Part shown: positions 48,548 to 58,922 of the stretch, in pieces | Numbering within the stretch: the stretch's first letter is position 1 | How the letters are laid out: every line of letters begins with the position of its first letter | Origin: Clostridia bacterium UC5.1-1D2 | Lineage (GTDB): Bacteria > Bacillota > Clostridia > Lachnospirales > Lachnospiraceae | Length of the DNA: 64,000 nucleotides | Direction: 5' to 3' | Assembly (NCBI GenBank): GCA_001304855.1 | Contig: BBZN01000011.1 | Location: 1 to 64,000, forward strand | Made by a program: the position numbers and the translations under genes | Notes under the pieces: model-generated | Database searches by the model: none | What the model was told of the DNA's origin: nothing | The model's input: only the letters and a program-made list of their open reading frames with translations

Positions 48548-48796
48548 TACGATACCTCCAAAAATATTAAAAAATGTTCTTATGTTGCAAGCTATTTCGC
48601 AACTGCCCTTAGAATATCACAAATGTTGAAAAGTGTCAAACGTTTTTGGTCATAAAGCATAAACAATTTACACAAACCTTAGAATCTGTTGTCAAAAGAT
48701 TTGTTAAGCCTGAAATGTCATATTCCCAAATGAATATTTTTCGGTTAAAATGGAATACAGGCTGCAATTTTTTGCCAAATAAGAGGAGGGCGGGCT

Positions 48797-49759
48797 ATGG
48801 AAACCGTTGTATATTATACGGAGCTTTTGGAGCGGGAAACCGAGAAGATTATTGTAGGAAAAAGGCGTCAGATTGATTTGATATTGATGACTATATTTGC
48901 GGGAGGACATGTGCTGCTGAACGATCTGCCGGGAAGCGGAAAAACCACGCTGGTTAAAACCTTGTCCCTGGCGTTGGGCTGTGGTTTTAAGCGGCTGCAG
49001 TTTACGCCGGATCTGCTGCCCTCAGATATTGTGGGAATGACGGTATTTAATCAGAAAACATCGGAGTTTGAGCTGATAAAGGGACCGGTGCATACAAATC
49101 TGCTTCTGGCTGACGAGATCAACCGGGCTATCCCCCGGACGCAGTCCGCCCTTTTGGAAGCTATGGAGGAGGGGCAGACTACCATTGACGGCAAGAGCCT
49201 GAAGCTGCCGGAGCCTTTTTTGGTGATGGCAACGCAGAATCCGGTGGAGCAGGAGAGCACCTTCATGCTGCCGGCCGCTCAGATGGACCGCTTCTTTGTA
49301 TGCCTGTCCCTGGGATACCCGGAGGCGGAGGAGGAGATGAGGATACTGGAGCATTTGGGAAGCCGTACCCCCTATGAGGAGGTGAACGGGGTTACAGATC
49401 CGGAAATTCTGATGGAACTGCGAAAGGAGATCGCCGCTGTGGCGATCTCGGAGTATTGCAGCCGCTATATTGTGGATTTGGTACAGAGGACGCGGACAAG
49501 CCCCTGGTTTAAGCAGGGAGGGAGCCCCAGGGCTTCAAGGTGCCTTTATCAGGGAAGTAAGGCCCTGGCCGCTATGAGGGGGAGAACCTATGTTGTCCCT
49601 GAGGATATCAAGGATATCTGGCAGCCGGTCATGGAGCACAGGGTATCGCTGACGGGAGATGCACGTTTTCAGAAAAAGACGGCAGAGGGGATTTTGCAGG
49701 AGATTTTGGAGAAAACCCCTGTGCCGCCTTATAAAAAGGAGTTGTTTCATGGACGGTAA
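48797..49759 (+). CDS. MoxR-family AAA+ ATPase
   Basis: 320 intact residues. Walker A NDLPGSGKTTLVK, Walker B NLLLADEINRAIPRTQ, sensor MATQNPVEQESTFMLP. MoxR ATPases act with DUF58 and von-Willebrand-type partners in protein assembly or maturation. It overlaps the DUF58 gene by 11 bp. Start ATG 48797 follows AGGAGGG. Confidence 0.95.
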   Translation: METVVYYTELLERETEKIIVGKRRQIDLILMTIFAGGHVLLNDLPGSGKTTLVKTLSLALGCGFKRLQFTPDLLPSDIVGMTVFNQKTSEFELIKGPVHTNLLLADEINRAIPRTQSALLEAMEEGQTTIDGKSLKLPEPFLVMATQNPVEQESTFMLPAAQMDRFFVCLSLGYPEAEEEMRILEHLGSRTPYEEVNGVTDPEILMELRKEIAAVAISEYCSRYIVDLVQRTRTSPWFKQGGSPRASRCLYQGSKALAAMRGRTYVVPEDIKDIWQPVMEHRVSLTGDARFQKKTAEGILQEILEKTPVPPYKKELFHGR

Positions 49760-51085
49760 GAAAATACCTCCTTCCCAGAGCCGCGACAGCATATTCAGCA
49801 GTATTCCGGGCCTTCTGACACTGCTTTTTTTTGCGGTGCTGGCGATTTACTTTCAGGCTGCCATGATAGGGGCTTTTTTGCTTTTGTTTTTTCTTTCTGT
49901 GCCTTTGCTCCAGGGTGTGGAGCAGGGGAATCTGCCGTCATGTACAACTGTCGGTACGGGCGGTAAACAGCGTCTGCCATGTGGGTGAGAAATGTGTGGT
50001 GGAGCTGAAGGTGCGCAACCAGAGCCTCTTTCCTCTTATATGGCTGGATGTAATTCTGCCCACAGGCAGGAAGGAGCTGGTGCGGCCTGTAAATGCAAAG
50101 GAATTTTTCAGGTTTGTAATGCATGGCCGGCAGGATGAGGAGACGGCAGTGAAGGAGCGGTTTGTGTGGCTGCTGTGGCAGCAGGAGATTACCTGGCAGG
50201 AGGAGCTTTTGGCAGTGCACAGAGGGGTGGTTTCCATAAATTCCATTGGCTTGCAGGCAGGAGATGGCTTTGGGCTGTCTGCCAGAACGGACGCGCACCT
50301 GCTGGATGCGCCCCTCCGCCTGGTTCTGTATCCCCGCCTGATTCCTGTGTCAGTAATCATTTTCTCAGAATCTCTCAGGAAGCGGTGGCCTGCAGCCGGG
50401 GGCAGACGGAGGATATTACCCTTTTGAAAAGCAGCAGGCCATATGAACCCGGAGATCCGGTGCGCAGGATTAACTGGCGTCTGCTGGCCAGGTGCGGGCG
50501 CTTGATAGTGAATGTCTATGAATCCGTGTTGCCGGCCTGTGCGGCTTTTGTTCTGGATCTGGAAAGCTTCAGACGGGTGGAGGAGAGGAAAAATGCAAAC
50601 AATCAGACTGTGGTGGAACGGTTTCTGAGAGAGAAAAAACTGGAGGGGATGATCAGCCTGATTGCATCATGCATTACAGCTCTGGCCCAAAGGGGGGTGC
50701 CTGCAGCCCTGGTGCTGCCCGGATATGGCGCCCGGCAGCCTGTGTTCTGCATGCCGGGGGAACGTCAGGATCAGCAGGCGGAACCGATGGAGCTCTGGCC
50801 ATGCTGGATTACCAGGCGGAGGACGTAGTCTTTCCCTATGAAGAATTCTGGCAGGCGGCACACCGCCTGGGAGATATCTATGTCTGTACGGCTGCAGACG
50901 GCAGAAACTGCCTGGAGGAGCTGGCGGATACGCTGGGAGACGGCAGAGTGCATATTTTGGCGGGAGAAAGCCGCAGCGGGGAGCTGAGAGACAATGCCTG
51001 CCTATATGGGGCGGATATCTGCGGGGAATATAGAAGCATTGTGAAGGAGGGGGGAGGAGTGTATGGTACGTCATCTGCTACGTGA
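49749..51085 (+). CDS. DUF58 domain protein, several frameshifts
   Basis: Membrane-anchored partner of MoxR. Two N-terminal helices (LLTLLFFAVLAIYFQAAMI; GAFLLLFFLSVPLLQ), a beta-rich middle, then the DUF58 hallmark YEPGDPVRRINWRLLAR and a VWA-like C-terminus (AFVLDLESF). Frame breaks lie near 49930, 50355 and 50795, and possibly near the end, where the raw frame overlaps the next gene by 23 bp. Repaired ~445 residues. Confidence 0.85.
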
Positions 51086-52481
51086 TTGTGTGCGGGGATT
51101 TGGAATTTTGGTTTCAGATGTGGTAATCTGCGGGATTTTCTTTTGTCAGTTTCCGATTATGTCCGGGCGCGGGGGACTGTGGATCCATATGGGAGTCTGG
51201 TGCCTGTTTCTGCTTGCCCTGTTTTTGGGGGATCGGCTGCTGGTGTATCGTGAGATCCCGGTAAATTTTTATATTGCCTGGAATCTTGCTGCTGTGGCAG
51301 CCGGGGCCTGGTATGTGGCGGCCCACTCTCTGGGAGAGGGATGGAAAGCGTTTCCGTGGCTTCTGGCAGGAGCGGCAGCTCTTACAGGCGCCCACAGCGC
51401 CTGGTTATCCTTCCGGCTGCCTGGGGCCAACGGAATTCAGCGGTATGTTGACGCCCTGATTGTGATTCTTGGATTTTACCTGTATGAAATCTGGTGGATG
51501 GAAGAAGGGAGGGCGGGGCAGATATCGGCATTGCCGGCAAATCAGGGCGCCCCGGGGTTTTTAGGGACGGATATGACCCGTCTTATTCCGCTGTTAGCCA
51601 TGGGAGCGATTGTCCTGAATCTGACAGCGGTAAACCAGATCCGGACAAAGGATGAGGGGGCGGCTGTTATCCAGGGCTCCGGTGCAGGAGGCAGGGCTGT
51701 GCTGGTCCTGTCAGGGGGCGCCGTTGTGGGCGCGGCTGCAGCTGTGGTGGGCCTCGCCTCAGGGAAAGTGCACAATGCTGTGGATCTGTTTCTGTGGCTT
51801 ATGGGATATGTTCTGAAAGCCGTGGAGCTGGTGATGACCCTTTTTGCCATGGCAGTGGGCTATGTAATATATTTCTTTATAATGCTGATGCCCAATGGGC
51901 CTGCAGGTATGCAGAACAGCGGGCTGTATGTACAAAAGCAGGAGATTATAGAAAAAGTGGAGAACGCTGTTATCCAGGTGCCGGACTGGGTGGCCGGGGC
52001 GCTTCTGGCGCTGGCTGCCATAGCCGGATTAATATGGGTGTTCCGCCGTTTCAGGGGAATGAAACTTAAAGGGGCGGGGCCCTTAAGGGCGGAGAAGGCC
52101 ATTGTCAGAAAGAGCTATGTCCTGGAAGCTCTGCTTACGCTGGCAGGGAGAATGAGGGATGGGATTCTGTTTGAATTTCGTTACCGGCGAAACCGCAATA
52201 CCCTGGAAGGTATGCTTGTATATGCGGAGCGTTTGGGAAAACGCAGGAAGGTTTCCAGACAGACAGGTGAAGGGCCAGGAGAATATATGCGCCGCCTGGC
52301 CGCCCGTCTGGAGGCTGGTGAGAACAGGCAGCGGGAGGAGCTCTTCCGCCTGGCCCACCGTCTGGATTGTGTGTGCTACGGAGGAGGGGAACACAGCCTG
52401 AGAGGGGAGGACTGCCGGAATTACATGAAAATCATTGCCGCCGCTTCCAAAACATCCCGTGTTGATCGGAAAGAGCGGTGA
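51063..52481 (+). CDS. Polytopic membrane protein of the MoxR/DUF58 cluster
   Basis: 472 intact residues. At least seven hydrophobic segments are seen (first ~15-35; a long run ~100-190; ~260-290; ~320-345), followed by a cytoplasmic C-terminal ~120 residues (RVSRQT-, GEYMRRLAARLE, DCVCYGGG region) that resemble the DUF4129 tail often paired with transglutaminase-like proteins in MoxR loci. No catalytic triad is visible. Function unknown. Confidence 0.75.
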   Translation: MVRHLLRDCVRGFGILVSDVVICGIFFCQFPIMSGRGGLWIHMGVWCLFLLALFLGDRLLVYREIPVNFYIAWNLAAVAAGAWYVAAHSLGEGWKAFPWLLAGAAALTGAHSAWLSFRLPGANGIQRYVDALIVILGFYLYEIWWMEEGRAGQISALPANQGAPGFLGTDMTRLIPLLAMGAIVLNLTAVNQIRTKDEGAAVIQGSGAGGRAVLVLSGGAVVGAAAAVVGLASGKVHNAVDLFLWLMGYVLKAVELVMTLFAMAVGYVIYFFIMLMPNGPAGMQNSGLYVQKQEIIEKVENAVIQVPDWVAGALLALAAIAGLIWVFRRFRGMKLKGAGPLRAEKAIVRKSYVLEALLTLAGRMRDGILFEFRYRRNRNTLEGMLVYAERLGKRRKVSRQTGEGPGEYMRRLAARLEAGENRQREELFRLAHRLDCVCYGGGEHSLRGEDCRNYMKIIAAASKTSRVDRKER

Positions 52482-52811
52482 AGGGACAGAGAGGTGTAAA
52501 CGGCCGTTTCGGGTCAAAATCCAGGGAATGGCTGCATATGCGGACAGGACTAAATGAAAGAATCGTCATATGATCGAAAGGGGGAAACGTCGGCCGGATG
52601 AGAGAGGCGGGCGATGAAAACAGAAAGAAATAAGGGTCAAAGTCTAAATTTTGTGATATAATATCGCAAGGCGTAATAACGCAGCCCTCCCTTTCCCGGC
52701 AGCGGATTACAAAGGGCCCCGTTGGGATCGGGCGCAGATTAGGAAGAGGCGCCATGAAAAAGGCGGGGGAATGGAATCAGGACAATAGGCGTTATAAAGA
52801 AGGGATACAGA
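52482..52811. other. 330-bp gap before the DUF5662 gene
   Basis: No convincing gene. A TATAAT at ~52658-52663 without a good -35, and two short similar strings (GGGTCAAAATCCA at ~52511, GGGTCAAAGTCTA at ~52635). Confidence 0.35.
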
Positions 52812-53357
52812 ATGAAGATTTCAAATATATGGAAGCATTTCTGCACCATCACAAAGCACAGGCACCTGGTCAGAAAGCATTGCTTCAGGCTGGGGCTGTA
52901 CTGGCAGGGACTGACCCATGATCTTTCAAAATACAGCCCTGAGGAGTTCTGGACAGGGGTCCGCTATTATCAGGGAACCAGAAGCCCCAATGCGGCGGAG
53001 CGGGAGACGGTGGGATTCTCCCGGGCCTGGCTTCACCACAAAGGCAGGAACAAGCATCATTATGAATATTGGATCGACGTATCCAATCACAAAGAAGAAG
53101 GACTGGTAGGCAATAAAATGCCCCTCAGGTATGTGGCGGAGATGGTATGTGACCGCATTGCCGCCTGCGAAGTATATAAGGGGAAAAATTATACCAGCGC
53201 TGCACCCTTGGAGTACTATGAGTATACAAAAAAGTATATTACCATCCACCCGGATACAAGGGCGCTTTTAGAAAAACTTCTGGTAATGCTGAAAGATGAG
53301 GGGGAGGAGACAACCTACAGGTATCTCCGCAAGCTTCTAAAAAGGGGAACGTACTGA
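52812..53357 (+). CDS. DUF5662 family protein
   Basis: 181 intact residues with many conserved His/Asp: LVRKHCFRLG, LTHDLSKYSPEEF, WLHHKGRNKHHYEYWID. The HD-like His/Asp arrangement suggests a metal-dependent phosphohydrolase-type fold, but the family is uncharacterised. An AAGGGAT site precedes ATG 52812. Its end overlaps the convergent membrane gene by ~20 bp. Confidence 0.85.
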   Translation: MKISNIWKHFCTITKHRHLVRKHCFRLGLYWQGLTHDLSKYSPEEFWTGVRYYQGTRSPNAAERETVGFSRAWLHHKGRNKHHYEYWIDVSNHKEEGLVGNKMPLRYVAEMVCDRIAACEVYKGKNYTSAAPLEYYEYTKKYITIHPDTRALLEKLLVMLKDEGEETTYRYLRKLLKRGTY

Positions 53358-54116
53358 TTTGCAGGTCAGGAACCGGCAGGCCAGATGGCAGATAAAGCCT
53401 CCCAGAATCACAGAAGCCAGGTACAGAAGATTTCCGCAAGAGTGCCGATGGCCAGGGATATCTGGTGAAATACAATCTGCCGTTGGGGTAATAGGGCTGA
53501 TATAGAACATGTCGGCATTCCGAAGGGTGGGAAGCAAATATTAATAAAAGTGGCGGTGAGCGAGCAGCGAGAAACAGGGGCAGGGTGGAGAGAAACCCTT
53601 CCGGTTTCCGGCTGCTCGTGTTTGACAGGGCGCAGTAAACTCCCATAAAAATCAGAATAAAATGCCAGATTAGTCCGTGAAGCGTCAGGACCCAATAAGG
53701 ATGCAGCAGCCCGCTGGGCTCAGCCAGAGCCATAAAGCCTCCTAAAACAGCGTAATCCTGAATAAAGGTGGCAGTGGACGTTGCAGCTGTTTCCAGAGAC
53801 AGTTTTTGAGAACGGGATATGAAAGTCCAAGGTACATGGGTACGCTGCAGAGCTGAAAGGGGAAATACCACCAGTCATAGGTTCTGCCGTTCACAATATA
53901 GTAAAGAAAACCCTGTTTAAATAATTCGCTGGCTGCCAGAACCAGAGCTGAGATAAAAAGGATCCGGGAAGCCGGCCTTTCAGACAGTCTGCGGGCCAGA
54001 ATAACGGCTGAGAGAATACCGGCAGTTCCGAACGCTATATGAAAAGCAGAATATGGCCTGGGCGTTTCCATCGCCCAGGCTGCAGCTTTGAAAAAATTTT
54101 CTAAAATTATATCCAT
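53337..54116 (-). CDS. YwaF/TIGR02206-type membrane protein, heavily frameshifted
   Basis: About 260 residues with six or seven helices. The order RPYSAFHIAFGTAGILSAVI, then YDWWYFPFQLCSVPMYLG, then LHPYWVLTLHGLIWHFILI is typical of this family. The first 120 residues are in one frame; the rest hops among all three, with breaks near 53765, 53535, 53510, 53480 and 53415 that together rebuild a plausible final helix (ILGGFICHLACRFL). The densest error cluster in the window. Function unknown. Confidence 0.75.
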
Positions 54117-54236
54117 TGCCTGCGCCTCCTGACGGATTGATTATATATCATATGCAGAGGTCTTTCAACTCCTTCCCAATGGTTATGTTTCTTAGAATAA
54201 AAACGGATTCCCAGGGAAAGCTAAAGGGAGATAAAA

Positions 54237-54688
54237 ATGACGGAAAGGCAGGAAAATCAGCAAATGGGATTTATTATAGCATTGGCGTCGGGCGCATTGA
54301 TGAGCTTGCAGGGAGTATTCAACACGGAGGTGACGAAGCAGACCAGCGTGTGGGTGGCAGCGGGCTGGGTACAGTTGACTGCATTTATCACCTGTGTTCT
54401 TATCTGGCTGTTCACAGGGAGAGAACCCGTAGGAGGACTGATGGCAGTTACTCCCAAGTATGTTTTATTGGGCGGCATTATGGGAGCCTGATTACTTATA
54501 CGGTTATCCGCAGCATGGCTTCTCTGGGGCCTGCACAGACAGCGCTTCTGATCGTGATTTCCCAGATTATTGTAGCCTACGGGATTGAATTATTCGGCCT
54601 GTTCGGAGTGGAAAAGGCGCCGTTTGTGTGGCATAAGCTTATAGGAGCCGCCATCGCCATCGGCGGAATCATCGTTTTTGAACGATAA
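54237..54688 (+). CDS. DMT-superfamily (DUF606/YdcZ-like) transporter, frameshifted
   Basis: About 150 residues, four to five helices. MGFIIALASGALMSLQGVFNTEV and ISQIIVAYGIELFGLFGVEK are typical of the short DUF606 membrane proteins. A C lost near 54489 divides it. GGGAG lies before ATG 54237. Such half-size proteins usually work as dimers; substrate unknown. Confidence 0.85.
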
Positions 54689-54779
54689 AAAGTGGAAATA
54701 AAGCTTGTATTTGAAGGTTCTTTTAGTTAGAATAGTAATATCAGGCTGAGATGGTACTCCACAAAAAGGAGGAATACCA

Positions 54780-55518
54780 TTGAAGATGAAACTTAGTTCT
54801 TTCAAAAGGTACAGGCTGGCTGGGATAGTCATATGTATGTTGGCTGCAGGCATATGCTATAGCTGCGGCAGTTCAGGGGGTTTTGGGCCTCAGGACGAGT
54901 CTGTGATGACCCTTGAATCTGCAGAGCCTTTGGGCCGGGATATAGCAAGAGCGGCGGATCAGGAGATGTCAGAAGCGGCAGGGCAGGAGCCCGCAGCTTC
55001 AGAAGTTCCGTTATCCGGCCGTTTTGGGGAATCCGGCGGGGATAAGCCTGAAAAGACGGCTCTGCCCCCGGTATTTGTCCATGTCTGCGGACAGGTGGAG
55101 AAGCCGGGCGTCTATGAACTGCCGGCTGGAAGCCGGGTTTATGAGGCTGTTATAGCAGCGGGAGGATTTTCCGGCGAGGCTGCAGGAGATTATCTGAATC
55201 TGGCCCAGGAGGTGCAGGACGGCATGAAGCTGGAGGTGCCCCACAGGGATCAGGCAGATGAGTGGAAGAGCCGGGGGCAGAGCGGTATTGCCCTTCCAGG
55301 CGGACAGAGCTTCGGGAGGAGACGGCGCAAAAGTTAATATAAATACTGCATCCGTGGAGGAGCTGATGAGCCTTAGTGGAATCGGCCGGTCGAGAGCAGA
55401 GGATATTATCCGGTATCGGGATAGGTTCGGAGGATTCGGGACCATAGAGGACATAATGAATGTTTCTGGAATCAAGGAAGCTGCTTTTGAAAAGATTAAG
55501 GAGAGCATAACAGTATAA
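54780..55518 (+). CDS. ComEA-like helix-hairpin-helix protein, frameshifted
   Basis: Signal/anchor segment (residues ~10-28), a low-complexity acidic linker, an SLBB domain (VHVCGQVEKPGVYELPAG) and a C-terminal helix-hairpin-helix DNA-binding motif (SLSGIGRSRAEDII; GGFGTIEDIM). The ComEA order: surface DNA receptor of competence. A frame change near 55315 separates the HhH domain. TTG 54780 is preferred over ATG 54786 because AAGGAGG sits 7 bp before it. No comEC follows, although a ComEC-like hydrolase is at 9.6 kb. Confidence 0.85.
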
Positions 55519-55573
55519 ATTGACGGGGCGGCCCTGATTATGGGCCGCCATTGATAGATAAGGGGACAGAAAC

Positions 55574-56287
55574 ATGGCAAGGGTATTAGTTGTAGATGAT
55601 GAGAAATTAATTGTTAAAGGCATCCGCTTCAGTCTGGAGCAGGACGGGATGGATGTGGATTGCGCCTATGACGGCGAGGAGGCATTGGTGCTTGCCAAGC
55701 AGACGGAATACGATGTGGTTCTTTTGGATGTAATGCTTCCCAAGTATGACGGATATGAAGTCTGCCAGGCTATACGGGAATTTTCGGATATGCTATTATC
55801 ATGCTGACGGCGAAGGGCGGCGATATGGATAAGATTTTGGGGCTGGAATACGGCGCGGACGATTATATCAGCAAGCCTTTAATATTTTGGAGGTGAAGGC
55901 CAGAATTAAGGCCATCATGAGACGCAATTCCAAGAATAAGCGTCAAAAGAAGGAGGAGACTGCAAATAATATTATCGCAGCTGGGGATCTTAAGATGGAT
56001 ACGGAGAGCAGGCGGGTATTTATTGCCGAAAGGGAAATTAACCTGACTGCCAAGGAATTTGATCTTCTGGAACTCCTGGTACGCAATCCCAGCAAGGTCT
56101 ACAGCAGGGAATCCCTTCTCACCTACGTATGGGGCAATAAAGCATGGAGAATGGAGATGTGCGGACGGTGGATGTCCATGTGAGAAGGCTGAGAGAGAAG
56201 ATAGAGCCCAGTCCAAGCGACCCAAGGTATGTACATACAAAGTGGGGCGTAGGATATTATTTTCGGGTAAAGCTGATAGCGCCCTGA
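55574..56287 (+). CDS. OmpR/PhoB-family response regulator, three frameshifts
   Basis: Receiver ([16 protein letters not shown]; phospho-Asp in [20 protein letters not shown]; Lys in ISKPF) and winged-helix output ([41 protein letters not shown]). Lost bases near 55795, 55882 and 56143. Repaired ~238 residues. No sensor kinase gene follows; the partner must be elsewhere. Confidence 0.9.
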
Positions 56288-56343
56288 AGGGGGAAGGCCG
56301 GTGCAGATATGCGCCGGGAATGTGCAAAGAGAGGAACGGACTA

Positions 56344-56834
56344 ATGTTGGAATACAGAATACGGACAGCAGAGCCGGCGGATCTGGAGGCAATCGCCCGG
56401 GTGGAACTGGCTTGTTTTCCTGCGGCTGAAGCCGCAGACAGGAAATCTTTAAAGGAGCGGCTGGAGGTTTTTCCGGAGAGCTTCCTGGTGGCAGAGGCGG
56501 GAAGGCAGATTATCGGGTTTATTAATGGAGCGGTGACGGATGAGAGAGCCATTGCAGATGAGATGTTTGAGGACATTTCCCTGCATAATCCCTCCGGGCT
56601 TACCAGAGCATATTCGGACTGGATGTAATTGAGGCGTACCGCAGCCGCGGGGTGGCGTCACTTCTGATGAATACACTCATAGAAAGGGCCAGGAAGCAGG
56701 GGCGTAAGGGATTGATTCTTACCTGTAAAGAGCATTTAATTAAATATTATGAGAGCTTTGGATATGTGAATATGGGCGTGTCCGCCTCTGTTCACGGGGG
56801 AGCTGTGTGGTATGATATGATACTGGAGTTTTGA
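56344..56834 (+). CDS. GNAT-family acetyltransferase, frameshifted
   Basis: N-acetyltransferase fold: IRTAEPADLEAIARVELACF start, FINGAVTDERAI beta strand, then the acetyl-CoA loop EAYRSRGVASLLMNTL and the terminal YYESFGYVNMG. A break near 56605 splits it; ~164 residues. Substrate unknown. It lies 3 bp before rlmH. Confidence 0.85.
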
Positions 56835-56837
56835 CAG

Positions 56838-57315
56838 ATGAAGATAACGCTTGTGACAGTGGGAAAGATTAAGGAGCAGTTCTTTGAGGAGGCGGTGAAG
56901 GAGTATGCCAAGCGTCTTGGGAGGTACTGTAAGCTGGAGATAATCCAGGTATCAGACGAGAAAACCCCGGACGGCAGGTACGGCCCTGGAGCGTCAGATT
57001 AAGGAGACGGAAGGCAGGCGGATACTCTCTAACATAAAGGACGGAGCCTATGTGATTGCTCTGGCCATAGAAGGAAGGATGCTCTCCAGCGAGGAACTGG
57101 CGGAGAAAATAGAACGCCTGGGCGTGGAGGGCGTGAGCCGGATCGTGTTTGTGATCGGCGGTTCCCTGGGACTTTCCGGGGAAGTGATGAAGCGGGCGGA
57201 TTGCGCCCTCAGTTTTTCTAAAATGACGTTCCCTCATCAGCTGATGAGGGTGATTTTGTTGGAGCAGATTTACCGGGGATATAGGATTATGACGGGACAG
57301 CCGTATCACAAGTGA
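56838..57315 (+). CDS. rlmH: 23S rRNA pseudouridine-1915 N3-methyltransferase, frameshifted
   Basis: SPOUT-class enzyme: MKITLVTVGKIKEQFF opens it, the SAM knot is VFVIGGSLGLSGEVMKRAD, and the tail LEQIYRGYRIMTGQPYHK is diagnostic. A frame break near 56970 hides the middle (ALERQIKETEG after repair). About 159 residues. Confidence 0.95.
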
Positions 57316-57347
57316 CGGGGGTGAGGGATGATTGTTTGAAAAATAGG

Positions 57348-57379
57348 TTGTATTTATCCTAGTTTTAGCATATACTAAA
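57348..57379 (+). promoter_or_regulatory. Toxin-antitoxin promoter with overlapping operator
   Basis: TTGTAT (57348-57353), 17-bp spacer, TATACT (57371-57376); the -10 lies inside the palindrome TTTAG-CATATA-CTAAA (57364-57379), a natural autoregulation site. Confidence 0.6.
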
Positions 57380-57394
57380 GTTGAGGTGATGAAT

Positions 57395-57646
57395 ATGATG
57401 GTAAATACAGATGCGCTGGTAGCAATGACAGAAGCAAATCAGAATTTTTCTAAAGTAACGCATATTGTAGACGAAAATGGTCTTGCTGTAATTCTGAAAA
57501 ATAATAAGCCCAGATATATTGTGGTGGATTTTGAGGAATACGAAGCGATAAAAGGAATCAGAGCGGCAAGAGAAAAAAAGTTAGAAATGACAGCAGACAC
57601 TTTAATTGAAGAAAATATGGAAGCATTTCTGGAGTTGGCTAAATGA
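57395..57646 (+). CDS. Phd/YefM-family antitoxin
   Basis: About 83 residues. The N-terminal DNA-binding part contains ALVAMTEANQNFSKVTHIVDE and PRYIVVDFEEYEAI, the Phd fold; the C-terminal tail neutralises the toxin. Start 57395 sits 8 bp after GAGG; ATG 57389 is also possible. The stop overlaps the toxin ATG by 4 bp (ATGA), giving translational coupling. Confidence 0.9.
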   Translation: MMVNTDALVAMTEANQNFSKVTHIVDENGLAVILKNNKPRYIVVDFEEYEAIKGIRAAREKKLEMTADTLIEENMEAFLELAK

Positions 57647-58032
57647 TAATTTTAACAGTAGATGAAGTTATCAAAATTCATGGAAGGCTTATAGAAAAAA
57701 CAGGCGGACTGGATGGATTAAGAGACAGGGGGCTGTTGGAATCTGCTATTTTCAGCATATCCAGTGGGTTTGGGGAGATAGAAGTTTATCCTACGGTTGA
57801 AGAAAAAGCCGCCAGGATTGCTTTTGGCATTGTGAATAATCAAGCTTTTTTAGATGGTAATAAGCGGATTGGCATGTTGTCTATGCTTATGATACTAAGG
57901 TTGAATCAAGTAGATATAAAATTCACACAGCGAGAGTTGATTGCTTTAGGATTAGGCGTGGCAGATGGCAGTCTTGGTTATAATGAAATTTTAGATTGGA
58001 TAATAAGTCATAAAATAATGGAACAGAATTAA
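57643..58032 (+). CDS. Doc/Fic-family toxin (death on curing)
   Basis: 129 intact residues. The Fic loop reads NNQAFLDGNKRIG; the Fic/Doc consensus is HPFxDGNKR, so the catalytic His is replaced by Gln (codon CAA at 57841). The upstream LRDRGLLESAI and TVEEKAARIAFGIVNN match Doc. Doc phosphorylates EF-Tu; whether this variant is active is open. A terminator follows. Confidence 0.88.
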   Translation: MIILTVDEVIKIHGRLIEKTGGLDGLRDRGLLESAIFSISSGFGEIEVYPTVEEKAARIAFGIVNNQAFLDGNKRIGMLSMLMILRLNQVDIKFTQRELIALGLGVADGSLGYNEILDWIISHKIMEQN

Positions 58033-58061
58033 GAATAAGCAGATATTACAAATATAGTAGA

Positions 58062-58100
58062 AGAATCCCAGGCTGATGATAGATAGCCTGGGATTCTTTT
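58062..58100 (+). terminator. Terminator after the toxin gene
   Basis: AGAATCCCAGGC pairs exactly with GCCTGGGATTCT, followed by TTTT. Confidence 0.85.
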
Positions 58101-58122
58101 GCGGAAAGGAGGATGGAGGGAA

Positions 58123-58503
58123 TTAAGTAAACGTTCCATAGCCAGTACCTTGAACATGGAAATCAACAAAGGGTTTTTGAAAATGAAGCGTTCTTTTCGG
58201 CTGTGCAAAAAATCCCACTCCGATTACAGTTGGTATCATATATCCAATCCCTGCGCCAAGCGCCGAACCTGCAATTCCCATATCCATTGGTACAACAAAA
58301 ATATAATCAAGTAAAACATTGATTGCTCCGGCACTTATGGATAAGACCATTCCAAAGCCGGGTTTTCCCGCCGTTACAATCAGATTTTGAAATAACACCT
58401 GCATGAATACCTCCCGATAGCCGGGGTCAGCCTTGTGGCCCTCTCGAAAAGTTGTGATACTCATAGGAATCTCCTTCAAAAGTTCGCCCCATAGCTTCTG
58501 CAA
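58123..58503 (-). pseudogene. MATE transporter fragment
   Basis: About 125 residues matching the middle of a MATE pump of the MepA type (FGMVLSISAGAINVLLDYIF; GIAGSALGAGIGYMIPTVIG), without the first and last helices. It ends next to another gene remnant, so it is truncated at both ends rather than frameshifted. Confidence 0.75.
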
Positions 58504-58550
58504 AAAGGCTTTCGCAATATCCTTTTTTCGATATTGTGGGTGTACCCCTA

Positions 58551-58800
58551 AAGCAAGAAAGAGTTAGAACAGGCAAAGAAGCGTATCCCCCAATCTGACC
58601 ACATTTTCAGGCGCATCTATGAGGACGACATAACAGGCGCGATTTCTCACGGTAGGTTTTTGAAGCTGTCCGCCGAGTTTGAAGCCGAACAAAAGGAAGT
58701 GACAGAGTTTGTAAAGACCGGGCAAGCCGCCGTTGATACCTGTGAGCAGGACAGCGACGCACAAGCGATTGAAGGGCAAAGAAAAAGCAAGACGGCATAG
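58551..58800 (+). pseudogene. Serine recombinase C-terminal remnant
   Basis: From SKKELEQAKKR to EGQRKSKTA (82 codons, stop 58798). The middle, YEDDITGAISHGRFLKLSAEF, is typical of the coiled C-terminal region of large serine recombinases (TndX/TnpX type, DUF4368-containing) from Clostridial mobile elements. There is no catalytic domain and a stop lies directly upstream, so it is a scar of an excised or decayed element. Confidence 0.75.
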
Positions 58801-58922
58801 CCTTTGGGACTGTGCCGCCCTGCAAATATTGTATTTTGTAGTTGAAAATAAGCCGCTCTGTTCCGCAGAGGAAAGGATTGCGCCGGCTGCGGCGAAAGCT
58901 TTTGGATAAAAGCAACCTCAAG

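Noticed and set aside
52432..52755. 107-codon minus-strand ORF before the DUF5662 gene
   Set aside because: Overlaps the end of the membrane-protein gene and repeats a short LDFDP string from two similar DNA segments; no start signal.
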